The position numbers and the translations under genes were made by a program. A stretch of 64,000 bases of DNA from contig OY856409.1 in the NCBI GenBank assembly GCA_963693085.1, positions 299,564,558-299,628,557 on the forward strand. The letters are read 5' to 3'. Origin of the DNA: Alisma plantago-aquatica. Taxonomy: Eukaryota > Streptophyta > Magnoliopsida > Alismatales > Alismataceae. This document shows positions 24,601-36,523 of the stretch, piece after piece. The notes under the pieces are model-generated. The model was not told where the DNA came from. It saw only the letters and a program-made list of their open reading frames with translations, and did no database searches. Position 1 is the stretch's first letter. Every line of letters begins with the position of its first letter.

Positions 24601-26473
24601 TGATATTGTGAAAAGGATTTATATCTTGTGATAGTATGATGACTAGTGTAGTCTCATGAGTGGAAAGTGAATAGAATGATGTGATGATGAGATGATGAAC
24701 AATATGTATCATAAATTTTATATCTTCTAAAATTTTTATATAGAAATGTTTTCTAGAGATGAATTAAGGTTTGTATGTCCACTTGTTTGATGCAGTCTTA
24801 ATTCACCCAATTGGAAATAATTAATTAAGTGAAATTCTAATCATGTAGTGCCCTGTGCCATAGATCCATCTATGTGTCAGAACTTGCCAGATGGTGAAAT
24901 GAGTATTCCTTAGGGAAACTTGGAGTGCATATTATTGAGTATGTGGGGTGTTTGTCATCCTAAATCCAAGTGTTTAGGGAGGATGACTACAGTTATACCT
25001 AGCCCCCAGTTTGAGAACGACTGTGGTCGTGTATTGGTGATTATACATGTGATGAGATTGGAGGACAAGTGCATATGTACATCAGATGGTAGGGTATGTG
25101 TACCCACCTCATTTCACTAGTGTCATGACCTGTACCAAGGATTGACTAGCTTGTTAGAAGCTTGACCTTATGTGTCGTTGTGGCAGACCCGTACTGACCG
25201 GGGGTGGAGAAGATCTTAGGAGTTCGGCTCTTCCTAGATCTTGTATGGCTTTGATTTTGACTTAGCAGTGGTCAGTTGGATTTTGAGTGGTATCCTCAAA
25301 TTCCTTAGGGCATAATAAAAGATGTAAGACAGCCGTGTAGCATATTTGTTTACGGTTATACACAATGCTTCATATTGGATGATAACCCTTGTTTTCTTTC
25401 TTTGCATTTAGATCATGTATAGTACAATAAGAGATTATAGATATGCTTATGTTGTAGTTATGCTCATGTTGTAAACATGCTTATGTTTTCAAATATACTG
25501 GCATTAAGATGATGTTGCTAGCTATGTTTAATATTGCTAGCCATGCCTATGTAATTATAAATTCTTAAACTACTAATCATGCCTATGTAGTTAATTGTGC
25601 TATGATGTTATTTCTACTTATGATATAGATCTGTTTACTTTATTTGAGATTCCAATATTGATAGCCATGTTATGTTACTAGACATATTCATGATGTCTGG
25701 GATGCTTATGTTACTAGATTTCTTATACTGTTAGCAAGGAATATGATGATAGTCAGATTAATGATAATGATTGTTATTAGATGCAATTTGATGATATTTG
25801 AGTAGAGAAAGGGATTTATTTGTTATCTATATATGCATTAATGATCATACTTGTTGCTAAGATGATTTTCTTAATCTATTTAGTTTACTTGAACTATTCA
25901 ATCTGTTCAATTGATTATTAAATACTCAAATTTCTTAGTTATCTACTATTTGAAATGTTGTAATCAATAAGTGTTGTTGGAGGTTATATCTCTTGCTGGG
26001 ACATGGGTCTCACCCATGTGGTTCGCCACATTTTTTTAGGTAATCGGGAGTGATGAAAACAAACATGTGGCAGTAAAGAGGAGCTATAGTAATGAATCTT
26101 TGAGAAAGTTGATTAGATGTCTAGTGTATCCTAGAGTCGTCCCTATACTCTCAGATCTGAGAAGGAAAAGTTTGTATATGATTTTTCAAATGAATCAAAA
26201 TTTTGTTAGCATGCTAATGTTTGTTGTGTGGCATATACAAATATTGTTCTCCTGCGTATATATGTTGTAGCTAAGGTGATAGAACAATTTGAATCAAATT
26301 CTTGGCATAGTATGGATAAAATAAAGATGTTGGGCTCTTATGCAAATGTTTTTTAGCAGGTGTTGATGTTGAAATCGGTTTTAATTTACCCATATTTTTG
26401 GGTATGTGGTTAATTGGTGATTGATTGAGTTTTATGTTTTGAGTAATCTCGTTTAGTGTAATGGGTTCTTAAA
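21664..26473 (+). repeat. 5' LTR of Tekay-A (4810 bp)
   Basis: It starts TGTGAGACCCC at 21664 and ends near 26473, where the usual CA appears as AA; the inverted 3' LTR copy still shows CA. A 3' LTR copy matches it throughout except for one replaced block and one duplication. TATTTAAA at 21951-21958 is a possible TATA box. Near 25985-26040 is the phrase atatctcttgctgggacatg...gttcgcc, an LTR segment also seen in Tekay-B at 35970-36020, which supports a common lineage. Confidence 0.85.
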
Positions 26474-26487
26474 AGTTGTATCAAAGC
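26474..26487 (+). other. primer-binding site of Tekay-A (decayed)
   Basis: gttgtatcaaagct corresponds to the tRNA-iMet site TGGTATCAGAGC with a lost G and one change. The following taggttcactgagtctatag is nearly the same as the sequence after the Tekay-B site (taggttcgctgagtctacag). Confidence 0.7.
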
Positions 26488-28184
26488 TTTAGGTTCACTG
26501 AGTCTATAGAAACACTAGAACTTAGGACTAGGATAATGTCAAAATTAGGAATATGGCATAAAAATATGGTGCATACTGCCTAATCTCAATATTTGGGTGC
26601 CCTGGCCAGGTATTCAATTATTGAAGAAAAGGTAAGTATGGAACTCTTATATTGTTATCTTTCTAATTACTCTAATCAAGTAGTCAATTTGAGACAAACT
26701 AAAGAGCATAACGAATAAGAAATCATGGTGTGAATATCTCAATATTACCTTAAAGAAGATGAGAATTGCAGCATTATCTATCAAAACTTGAATGTTTGGT
26801 AACTATAAGAGAAAGATACAACACCATAAAATCTAAATCTGAATACAAATAAGGAAAAGTAGAGTTCATGAAGATGTGATTCAAGAAGACAATAAAGTAA
26901 AACACAGATAAGTCTATGCTTATAAAGTGATTCAAGGTATGAAATCCACATAAGATGGAGAGAACTCCAATGATAAGTATAACATGAGAAGATAAATTAG
27001 AACAATGACAAAGGAATAAGGTAGAACTTGAGTTAATCTCAGACCAACCTATGAGTGTAAGAAAGTGTAAATGTAAGATAAGCATGGCATTTGAAAGAAA
27101 TTAAGGCAGATAATCCATGTTTAATGAAGAAAATGTGGAATATGATGATTTACCTATTGATAAGTGGTTGAAAAAAATAATTAAATAAGAGAACATACCC
27201 AAGTGTGATAAATATTCATCAAGGGAGGAGTAATGAGATATGTTAATTATGATGATTTCTATGCTAATGGCAAGGAACCCAAAATTAAAAGGGTAAAATG
27301 ATGCATAAGAAGTTGTAACTTGCATAATGAAAATAGAATTGGTTACCTCGTTGCTAGTGACCATTGAACAATGTTTCTATGATGTGAGAAGTGTGTTTCC
27401 CTTTGTGTCTTTCCTTTCTAGGGCACAACTTTCAAGTGGATCATTGTCACTTGTATGTGTGGATTCATTGTAAACATGAGGGTGGATAACTTATTATAGC
27501 ATAAGGTTGTTTGGACTATGGTTCCAAGATCATAAAGTTTGTGATGATTTTTCTTTTAAGCCTTCCAATAATTAGGAAGACTTCTCTTATATGTCTTGAT
27601 ATTTTTTATTTTGGTAAAAGTGGATGAGATAATGATGTGAGTTCCTTATAGCACATGAGGTGGATACTAAGGTAATGAATCATAGTATCCAAGATGTATC
27701 AACATTATGAGAAATATGTGAAGGTTGGAGATGTTTATTAAATGAAAATTCCAAGTATTCCTCTCCTATAGAGATAGAGAGAGATAGAGAGAGAGTTGAT
27801 GATGATCCTATAAATGTTGTTTGGAAGGAAAAACAAAAGTGACTCTATAATGTTGTGTATGTCTAGTGATAGTTGGGCAAGACCACTATCAAGGATAAAT
27901 GGTTTGTTGATACAATAGATATAATTTTAGGATGATATCTAGAATTTAAAGTTGAAATTTACTATTAGATTTATACAAGTGGAACAACAAGTTTCTATGT
28001 TCCATATTTACAAATATCTTCTTATGTGGGGGGTTTTGTGCTAACCCAAGATAAGATATCCATGAATTGAAAGAGAAGAACATGACCTCTATAAGAGCGA
28101 TGTGATATTACCATAATAAGGAAGTAACCATGTGTAATATTGAGGATGATGTGCATGAGAAGTGTCCATCTATGTGTATCTTGG
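26488..28184 (+). other. Tekay-A internal region without recognised coding capacity
   Basis: About 1.7 kb between primer site and purine tract. No Gag, protease, RT or integrase motif can be read in any plus frame. The open frames at 26774-27085 and 27101-27364 on the minus strand are hydrophobic low-complexity translations and not genes. A short GAGATAGAGA-type microsatellite lies near 27764-27796. The deletion or replacement of gag-pol means any movement would have relied on proteins from another element. Confidence 0.65.
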
Positions 28185-28220
28185 ATTTCGCGGACGAAAT
28201 CCCTGTTAGGGGTTTATGGT
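28185..28220 (+). other. Tekay-A polypurine tract region
   Basis: atttcgcggacgaaat (28185-28200) is a near-perfect dyad followed by gttaggggtttatgg and then the 3' LTR start at 28221. Tekay-B has the equivalent atttcggggacgaaat and gtaaggggtgga at 43633-43664. The dyad plus G-rich tract is typical of the 3' end of Tekay/Del internal regions. Confidence 0.75.
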
Positions 28221-31029
28221 TGTGAGACCCCTAACCTCGCTTAAAGTGTTGAATAAGCTTAATTACCATAATTTAATTCTTATAGCCATAATATAACCTT
28301 TTGATATGCTTTTAAATCATAATACAAGCTTAAGTTTCAAATTTGGTCCAATTTGGACATTGTTTGAGCAAGTTATGTAATTTTATGCACATTTTGGACT
28401 TTTCTATACTTTACCCAATTGAGAGGTTTTCTTTGCAATTTATCACTTTCATTATGTTTCTTGGATATTCTCTCATCATTCTTGATCTTTTTTAGCCATG
28501 GGGTTCCTATTTAAATCTTGGTTTGAAGGTGTTTTTCTCAAGGGTATTTTAGGGTTTAGCCCTTCATGGATGAGCTACCTTTAGTAGCTATCAATCTTTG
28601 ACCACCAACAAAATCTCAATTCTCATTTATCCTTAATTATATCAATAAAACCACAAAATATTTCTATATTACTTGATTTTTTCTTGAACACTTTTCCGTT
28701 ACTTCAAATCTCATCAGTACCAATAGAGTCACAATTATTGAAAGATGATTGAAATGATGAAGTGGGGTCAAATTGAACAATATTATTTACAAAGAAGGGT
28801 GCCAAAGTAATTGGCTAATTTAGTTGTGAAATTACACTTCTTGACAACACTCTACACTACTATTGCTACTACAATAATGATCTTCTCAATAGATTAAGGC
28901 CATGGACACTTGGAAAGATACTAGAACTTCAACTTTTTCTTTTTCTTTATCTTAAAGTTTCATATACTTATCCCTAAGCACCCAAATGAGCCATTTTCTC
29001 TCCACCACTTCCCTCCTTCTATGAACCTCATTATCCCTCTGTGTTGCTGTGAATTTCCTGTCCAAGGAAGAAGAAAGAGGGGATCTTCTTGGAAAAAGAA
29101 TCTAGGGTTGCAATTGACTTCCTTTTAGGGTTTGAAAAGCTTCCTTCTAGTGATATTGACCTAAAAGAGTAAGAATCTCCTTCCTTCCTCCATTTATTTC
29201 TTTTTTATAGGAATAATAAATAGGGTATCTTCTTGGAAAAAGAATCTAGGGTTGCAATTGACTTCCTTTTAGGGTTTGAAAAGCTTCCTTCTAGTGATCT
29301 TAACCTAAAAGAGTAAGAATCCCCTTCTTTCCTCTGTTTATTTCTTTGTTATCCTTCATCCTACCTTTCTCCAGGTCGGAACCTTGCTGTTCCATGGTAG
29401 AAATTTCTCTAAAACTATAAAACCCTACCTTTCTTGCTCCTTATGCTTAGGGTTTGATCATTTGATGAAGAAAGGTGCTAGATGGACGAGTTCACAGGAT
29501 ATGCTTGGATTTCCTACCCTACTTGCTCATGTTTTCTTCTATTTGGGAGTTTATCTTCTAATTAGAGGCAACTTTTATAACTTGCTCCACGTTTATTGCT
29601 TACCATAAGCTTGCTAGCTCATGTTCTTGCTTGAAAATGATGATACATGCACTAAAAAGCTATGCTTGACTTGGATTTCGATTTTTATAATGCTCCATGT
29701 TCTGATTTCAGTTCTAGATGAACACGTATCGATGTGTACGTCCTTTCTAAGGTATAATATGACTTGGATCAGGTTGTTTTGATAACTGATGGTGCTAAAC
29801 ACCTATCAACCAATGGTTAATTTTACGGTTCAAAATTGATTTCTTCTATAAACACATGACTCGATGGTGGTACCATTGCAACAATCGATGGTGTTGTCTT
29901 CATGACAACTGATGGTGGTGACCAAGGGTGTCAACATACGTTCACCCATTTGGTCAGGTGTTAGCCTAATTATAAGCCTAGTGATTAACAACTAAGTACC
30001 CTAATGATGTTATCAATCAATGGTGAGATTAGTTTGATATTTGATGTTGATTAATGAATATAGTGTTGATCTAACAACCTATGGTGACTTAATGGTCACT
30101 AATGATGGTGGATCAGGTCTCCACAACCTATGGTGAGTTAATCATATAGTTGTAGCATCAATTAAGCCTTAGACCAATGATTTTTTGGGTCACTTGATGT
30201 AATGGTCGAACCCATAATGTAATTGATGGTTTTAACATATGAACTTGACCCAATGGTCAAGATCTAATGTTTATTCCTCAAATAAAGTGGAATGATGGCT
30301 AATGTAATATGTTGGTCCTAATAATGTGATTTGTATGGTTTCCTTTATATGATCAACTTAAGGATCTTACTTGTTGACAATGGATGGCGTATTTTAAATG
30401 AACAGTCGAGTGTGGGTTTTACCCTACTCTCAATAGAACCCTTATTGTTGTTAATCAAAGAATGTCTAGGGTTAAATGGTGACTTTAATAGATCACAACT
30501 CAATAACATCATATATGATTCATTCAAGGTGTTTATTTATGTAAACGACCAATGGCTTTACCTTTTCAACATTTCATGGTTAGAAGTTGATGCCTCAATA
30601 TTCCCATTATTTTGGGTGAAGCGTGTAGTGTAATGTTATGATTCTGGTGATGAGAATTTTATGGTTCAATGCCATACACTTGTAGTCTTACCCTTTCCCT
30701 CATATGATTATGATTTATAATCACCATAATGAATTAGTGTGTAGCCCTAATGAGGTATAGCTTGTTATACCTAGCTTCAATATAACTAAATGATGGTAAT
30801 TGGGTATGAATAGTCCTTGATTGATTAATACAATCATGGAGTACTCTCTTATTGTTGTTGAAACCCTAGTATGCTATAACCCGATGGCTACATCTTGATT
30901 TATATGTGGTTTTCATACTTGAGAATAGTATGGAATGTGATGGTGATGCTTCACCTTATGTATCCATGATCCAATGGGGATGTCGTGAGTTAGGATTTGG
31001 GTATAAGTGTTGGTTAGTAACATTAATAT
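28221..31029 (+). repeat. 3' LTR of Tekay-A, first part
   Basis: Same order as 21664-24114 of the 5' LTR with moderate divergence. Differences include a block at about 28594-28888 with no match to the 5' copy, which sits where the 5' LTR has about 120 bp (22030-22145). There is also a tandem duplication (about 29075-29170 repeated at 29215-29310) carrying ggatcttcttggaaaaagaa. The LTR is cut at 31029 by Tekay-B; 31025-31029 (aatat) is the left target duplication. Confidence 0.85.
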
Positions 31030-31905
31030 TGTAACATCCCTGACCTGGGTTATGAAGTAACCCTAGGTGTTTTGCATAATGAGAGTGATTATATGCATTA
31101 TTTTGATTTTGAAAAGATATTAGGGCTCAAGAGGAAATTATATTACAATTTTAGTCCCTTTTGAATATTGTTGAAATCAATATTTTGCCTATTTTGGACT
31201 TAAGTGCAATTTACCCAAGTTGAAGGGTTTATTTGCAATTTTTGCATTATAATATGTTCCTAATGAGTTGAATCATCATGAGAGTGAATATGATGTAGAG
31301 GTATGGCTTGTGATAGCCTGAATTCTAAGAAAGAGCTGATAAAGCAATGTTTGTGCATGAAAACCTAGTTTTGGTGTAATGTGCAATTTACCCAAAACCT
31401 AGGGTGCAATATGTAATTTACCACTTCAATAAGGTCCCTAATGTTTCTTGGCATCTAGTGGAGCAAATAAATTGAGAGGGGCGCCTCATTTGAATTAAGT
31501 TGAAGGAGAGAGAATCTTGATATTAAAATAATCAAGATTTAAGCATAATGGATATATTAATGCAAAAATAAATAAAATAATTCAAGGGACTTCAACCAAA
31601 ATTAATTTGTTAGAATTCATATGTGTGTGTGGACGTCCTTTAGGTTTGCAAGGGCCGAAAATATCTTAAGGAGGTGAAATTCCACTCACCTTATTATAAG
31701 GAAAAGAATTTCCACTCAAAAAGATATATTAGTATTATAAGGAATTAAGGTGCTTATTTTCTTTTCCCTTAATCCATGGATAATGTAAGGGAGTTCGGTG
31801 GGTTTGAGTTGCCTTTTCATGAAAGCAAACCAAGGAGGAAGAGGTGGTACTATTTTTGGAATTAATTGAATTTTAATAAAACATTTTCTCTTTCATCAAT
31901 TTTCT

Positions 31906-31913
31906 TATAAAAG
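31906..31913 (+). promoter_or_regulatory. TATA box of Tekay-B 5' LTR
   Basis: TATAAAAG in ttcttataaaagagcc; conserved in the 3' LTR at 50511-50518. It fits a Pol II promoter for genomic RNA, placing the transcript start roughly 25-35 bp further on. Confidence 0.65.
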
Positions 31914-32403
31914 AGCCTTTTCCAACCCACCTAAGGATCTTTTTCGATTCCTTTTCTTCCCCTTGCTTGCAAAACAGACCAAGAAGGATAAGGACAGAAG
32001 GGATCACGTCCCCAACCTGTTGGTAAGCCTTTGATCTTCGTTGTTCATGATTTCATGGTGAAAATCATAAAACAATGTGTAATTCCTTCATTTCTTCACT
32101 CCATCTTCAACCCTAGTCGATCCTTTCACTCCAAAAGCTTGAGAAACGACCTTGGGAGGTTTCTAGAGCTTCAACCACCATTGGAGCCGTGAATCTTGGA
32201 GCTTGGGATCAGTTTTGAAGGCGGGTTATATAACTTTAACCCTTAATCTTTGTCATTGAATTCGATTTCTACTTGCAATTGATTTAATTATCATTATTGC
32301 AATAACCTTGCTTGATTGATGGAATTGCCATGGAAATGGAAGTAGCTTTCGTGAGTCTAAAGGTTGAATATGATAACCTATTCATAAGCACACACCTTGA
32401 TCA

Positions 32404-33085
32404 AAGAACAATAGCAAACGGTTTTGGATTTTTGGTCCAAACAATTTTGCAAACCGTTTGGTAAAGTTGAACTCCAAACTGCATGACATGGTTGACCGTT
32501 TGGTATAGTTGACCATTTGGACTCCAAATCGCATGGCATGGTTGACTGTTTGGTATAGTTGACTGTTTGGGGTCTGAACTTAATCATATGTTGGATGATG
32601 ATCCAATGGACTCAATTGATTGATCCAATGTGTGCACGATCCTTCAAGTTGTAATCCCTAATCAAGTTGATTGATGAAATCCTTGATTGGTCCTAATGAT
32701 TTCAAGACTTTTTGGGGCAAACGGTCTTGAGACCGTTTGAGCCCAAACGGACTTGAAACCGTTTGGGACCAAACAGTTTCAAAACCATTTGGTGGATTGA
32801 AGGTTGATCCTTGACCCATGGATGGTGATCTAATGGTTTAAATTGATGATCCCTTCAATTGAATAAACAATGGCCATTTCAATGGTACAATTAGAAATCA
32901 ATTTGATTGAGTTTTGACCTAGTTAGCCCTTGCGGTTTTGGGACTGGTTTGGCCCAAACGGTCTTGAGACTGTTTGAGACCAAATGGTCTTGAAACCGTT
33001 TGGGGTCAAATGGTTTCAAAACTGTTTGGTGACAAACGGTTTCAAAACCGTTTGGTGACAAACGGTTTCAAAACCGTTTGGTGTT
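32404..33085 (+). repeat. AAACGGTTT/AAACCGTTT dyad array in Tekay-B 5' LTR
   Basis: A cluster of more than a dozen matches to caaacggt or accgtttg, often paired as dyads such as caaacggtttcaaaaccgtttg (arms of 9 bp, repeated at about 33034-33056 and 33058-33080). Related decayed forms (aaacagt, aaatggt) fill the gaps. The array is present with fewer units in the 3' LTR (51019-51626). Confidence 0.85.
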
Positions 33086-33436
33086 GAAACTTCAAGACCT
33101 CATGGAAGTTGTTAGTGGTTTAATCATTTGGATATTGATAACAATGATGGTTCTAATTATCCAATGATGGTTAGTCAATAAAGATACAAAGGTTGAAACC
33201 CTAATAGTACCTAGGGATTTGTGTCAATTAAGGAAGAAACCCTAATTGTCATAAGAGCAATGACTTGGTACACTATGTCACTCATAGTTGTACGAACTTG
33301 ATTGGAGGGTTGATATGACCTAGTCAAGTTGAGAGGATGGTAGCATGGATTTGTTACATGAGTTTAATTCATGTGGTGATTTAGGGTATGATCCTTAAGT
33401 AAAGAGATCATGAAACCCTAATCATGAACCCAAAAC

Positions 33437-34493
33437 CCTAATTGACAAGGTTGTTGAACCTTAACCCTAATCCAGGGCAATTATAATTGAAAACCTAATC
33501 CAGGGTATGGGTGTGACCTTAAACTAGGGTGATGATATTTGTGAACCTAATTTAGGGTAATATAATGAAAAACCCTAATTATGGGTGATGGAACATGAAA
33601 CCCTAATTGGGTTGAATAGTAAACCCTAATTATGGGTGATGGATTATGAAACCCTAATTGGGTTGAATAGTAAACCCTAATTATGGGTGATGGATTATGA
33701 AACCCTAATTGGGTTGAATAGTAAACCCTAATTATGGGTGATGGATTATGAAACCCTAATTGGGTTGAATATTAAACCCTAATTATGGGTGATGGATTAT
33801 GAAACCCTAATTGGGATGAATAGTAAACCATAATTGTGGAACAATGAATGTAAATCCTTTTATAGGGTGATTTTGATGTGAAACCCTAACTAAGGATGGC
33901 TTTATGAGAAACCCTGATGTTTGATGTGTTGTGAAGCTCAAACCCAGGGTAATACTATGTAATGCCTAATTGACAAGGTTGTTTGAACCTTAACCCTAAT
34001 CCAGTGCAATTATAATTGAAAACCTAATCCAGGGTATGGGTGTGACCTTAAACTAGGGTGATGATATTTGTGAACCTAATTTAGGGTAATATAATGCAAA
34101 ACCCTAATTATGGGTGATGGAACATGAAACCCTAATTGGGTTGAATAGTAAACCCTAATTATGGGTGATGGATTATGAAACCCTAATTGGGTTGAATAGT
34201 AAACCCTAATTATGGGTGATGGATTATGAAACCCTAATTGGGTTGAATAGTAAACCCTAATTATGGGTGATGGATTATGAAACCCTAATTGGGTTGAATA
34301 GTAAACCCTAATTATGGGTGATGGATTATGAAACCCTAATTGGGATGAATAGTAAACCATAATTGTGGAACAATGAATGTAAATACTTTTATAGGGTGAT
34401 TTTGATGTGAAACCCTAACTAAGGATGGCTTTATCAGAAACCCTGATGTTTGATGTGTTGTGAAGCTCAAACCCAGGGTAATACTATGTAATG
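33437..34493 (+). repeat. 528-bp tandem duplication with two 51-bp arrays
   Basis: Block 33437-33964 is repeated at 33965-34493; each starts cctaattgacaagg and the junction shares cctaat. Each block contains five 51-bp units (33570-33824 and 34099-34353). A unit is aaaccctaattatgggtgat plus ggattatg, then aaaccctaattgggttgaatagt. The unit has two AAACCCTAA motifs. Because 51 is a multiple of three the array stays open when translated (a 17-residue repeat), but it is not a gene. Confidence 0.92.
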
Positions 34494-36433
34494 CCTAATG
34501 AACCCTAATCGTGGGCAATATGGTGATAAACCATATCTTTGATGTGATAATGGGATGATTATCCTTAAATGACATGATATGGGAAACCCTAACCCTGGTA
34601 AGGGAATAGTGGTGTTACCCATGAATAGTGAATTTATATTTGTTGAACATGGTTCTGATATGCACTTGATATCACTATATCATCTGTGATAACCATGCAG
34701 GTATCTTGAAATGATGATCATGGCCAGGTATGAGCTATGATGATTAGTTCACTATTGTGATTGTACCTTGAGTACCATAATATACCTTGCTGCCTGGTAA
34801 GAGGTATCAAGAGAGTTAATGGGCATCAAGTACCATGGGTGATGCTTGTAATGGAAAGTATCATGTTTGCCTTGGTCAGTTGACTTGAAGGTGATGGTTA
34901 CCTGGAGAGGTGGTAACAATGCTTTATGATGAATCAAGGGTTTAATTACCTAGAGCCATATGATTATGGTGATGAAATTGAGAAAGGATGATAATTCCCT
35001 GTTTTGAAATAAGGGACTGAGTCCCCAATACTTTTTAAATATTGTTAAGCAATTGATGAAATTAGTACATGTTTCCTTATAGCATTGTCATAATGAGCTT
35101 TGTTTGAGAACTTGTCTGATGCTAAAAGAATATGAAAATGTACTTAATTAATCAAGTGAAATCTGTTCATATAGTGCTCTGACCATAGATCCATCATCGT
35201 CAGCAATTGGTGATGGTGAAACAGGTATTCTATAGAATTCCTGGAATTCACATATTTTGAATATGTGGGGGTAAATGGATGAAAATATCCTTATGTCCGG
35301 GTGAAGAGATTGAGGGAGAGTAAACATTAAACCCCTCAATCCTTCATGTGTCAGGATAGATGTACCATAAATCTCCTGATGGTTGGGATGGATGTATCAT
35401 TAGTCTCCCAATGTTATTTATGTCGAGTCGATAGAGATAAACATTAATGCTCTCAATTGCCGATGAGAGTGCAGTTGACGCTGTAACTCTATAGTGAAGT
35501 TCCAGTATACCCTGGAAACCTATTTGAGCAGTCGACACAGTCCTGCTTGTAGTCCTGTGCTGACCAGGATGTGGGAGGTCATGGGAATCCGGATCTTCCA
35601 TTGACCTATTTATGGTACCAATTTCAATTCTAGAAATGGTTGGTTGGAGTATGAGCAGTTTACCTCATCTCCTCAAAGCTTAAACCTATTTCTAAAATAT
35701 AATCAGCCGTGTAGCGTATTTGCATAAGATTGAAATACGAGAAACATTGATTGATGATATACTATTTAGTATGCCCTTGATGCAAGAATGTACTTATGTT
35801 CCTCTAATTCATATTGAATATGGGACATGCTGCTTAATCAAGTTATAGATGTAATATTGCATAAGAATGTTGCTCTAATCTGCATAGATGTGACTCACCT
35901 GCTATTGATTTATATTATCCCACTATTCAGTTTATTTCTATTAAACTGTAATGACAATGTTTTGGCGGAGAGTTATATCTCCCGCTGGGGCAATTTTTAT
36001 AATTGTCTCACCCCCGTGGGATTCGATGTTTTTAGGTAGACGCAGACATCAAGGCAAAAACTCTTCTATAGGAGAAGAGAAATAGCAGCAGCAGACACAG
36101 GGATAGCAGTGATCCAACAGGTGGAGACATTGGTTGTCTGGTCTTTGTGTAGATAGTCCTATAGTCATCTTTGTACTCTCAGGTCCTAGGAGTTAGTGTT
36201 TTGTTATTTGGATCTGAGGTTTTGTGCATGTATGCCTCGAGGTGCAATGATGCATGTAATGTATATATGAACCAGGATGTAATGTTTTACTTTGGTTCTG
36301 AATGAAAGAGTCTTCCTTTGAATGGATCTCTTGATAAATGGTTTTAATTTTTAGTGATTTTCAGTAATCCGTTGTTAGTAATCGCTTCCGCATTAGTTAA
36401 TCTTGTTTTCGGGAGACGGACGTGACAGTTTAG

Positions 36434-36445
36434 TGGTATTAGAGC
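36434..36445 (+). other. primer-binding site of Tekay-B
   Basis: TGGTATTAGAGC, one change from the initiator-Met tRNA site TGGTATCAGAGC, six bases after the LTR end at 36427. Confidence 0.88.
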
Positions 36446-36523
36446 CCTAGGTTCGCTGAGTCTACAGAGACATAGGATTAAGGTTGTTGAGTCTGTTCTA
36501 AGTGTCTTCCAGTTTATCTGACA

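Larger units (their letters stand above)
31030..36427 (+). repeat. 5' LTR of Tekay-B (5398 bp)
   Basis: Begins TGTAACATCCCTGACCTGGG and ends gacggacgtgaca, just before the primer site. It contains a TATA box (31906-31913), a dyad-rich AAACGGTTT region (32404-33085), and a 528-bp direct duplication (33437-33964 and 33965-34493), each copy carrying five 51-bp units. The 3' LTR has only one copy of that block, which explains most of its shorter length (about 4.80 kb after removing the nested element). The two LTRs differ at several percent by eye, so this insertion is not recent. Confidence 0.9.

Noticed and set aside
26774..27364. Two hydrophobic minus-strand open frames in the Tekay-A internal region
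   Set aside because: AT-rich low-complexity translations without motifs; no support for membrane proteins.
33570..34353. CRISPR-like array
   Set aside because: Units are contiguous 51-bp tandem repeats with no unique spacers, inside a plant LTR.
34076..34360. Repetitive 94-residue open frame on the minus strand (17-residue repeats)
   Set aside because: It is the translation of the 51-bp tandem units in the LTR; 51 is divisible by three, so the frame stays open by arithmetic.
33480..34600. Interstitial telomere block
   Set aside because: AAACCCTAA motifs are frequent but are not in head-to-tail (TTTAGGG)n order; they belong to the LTR repeats.
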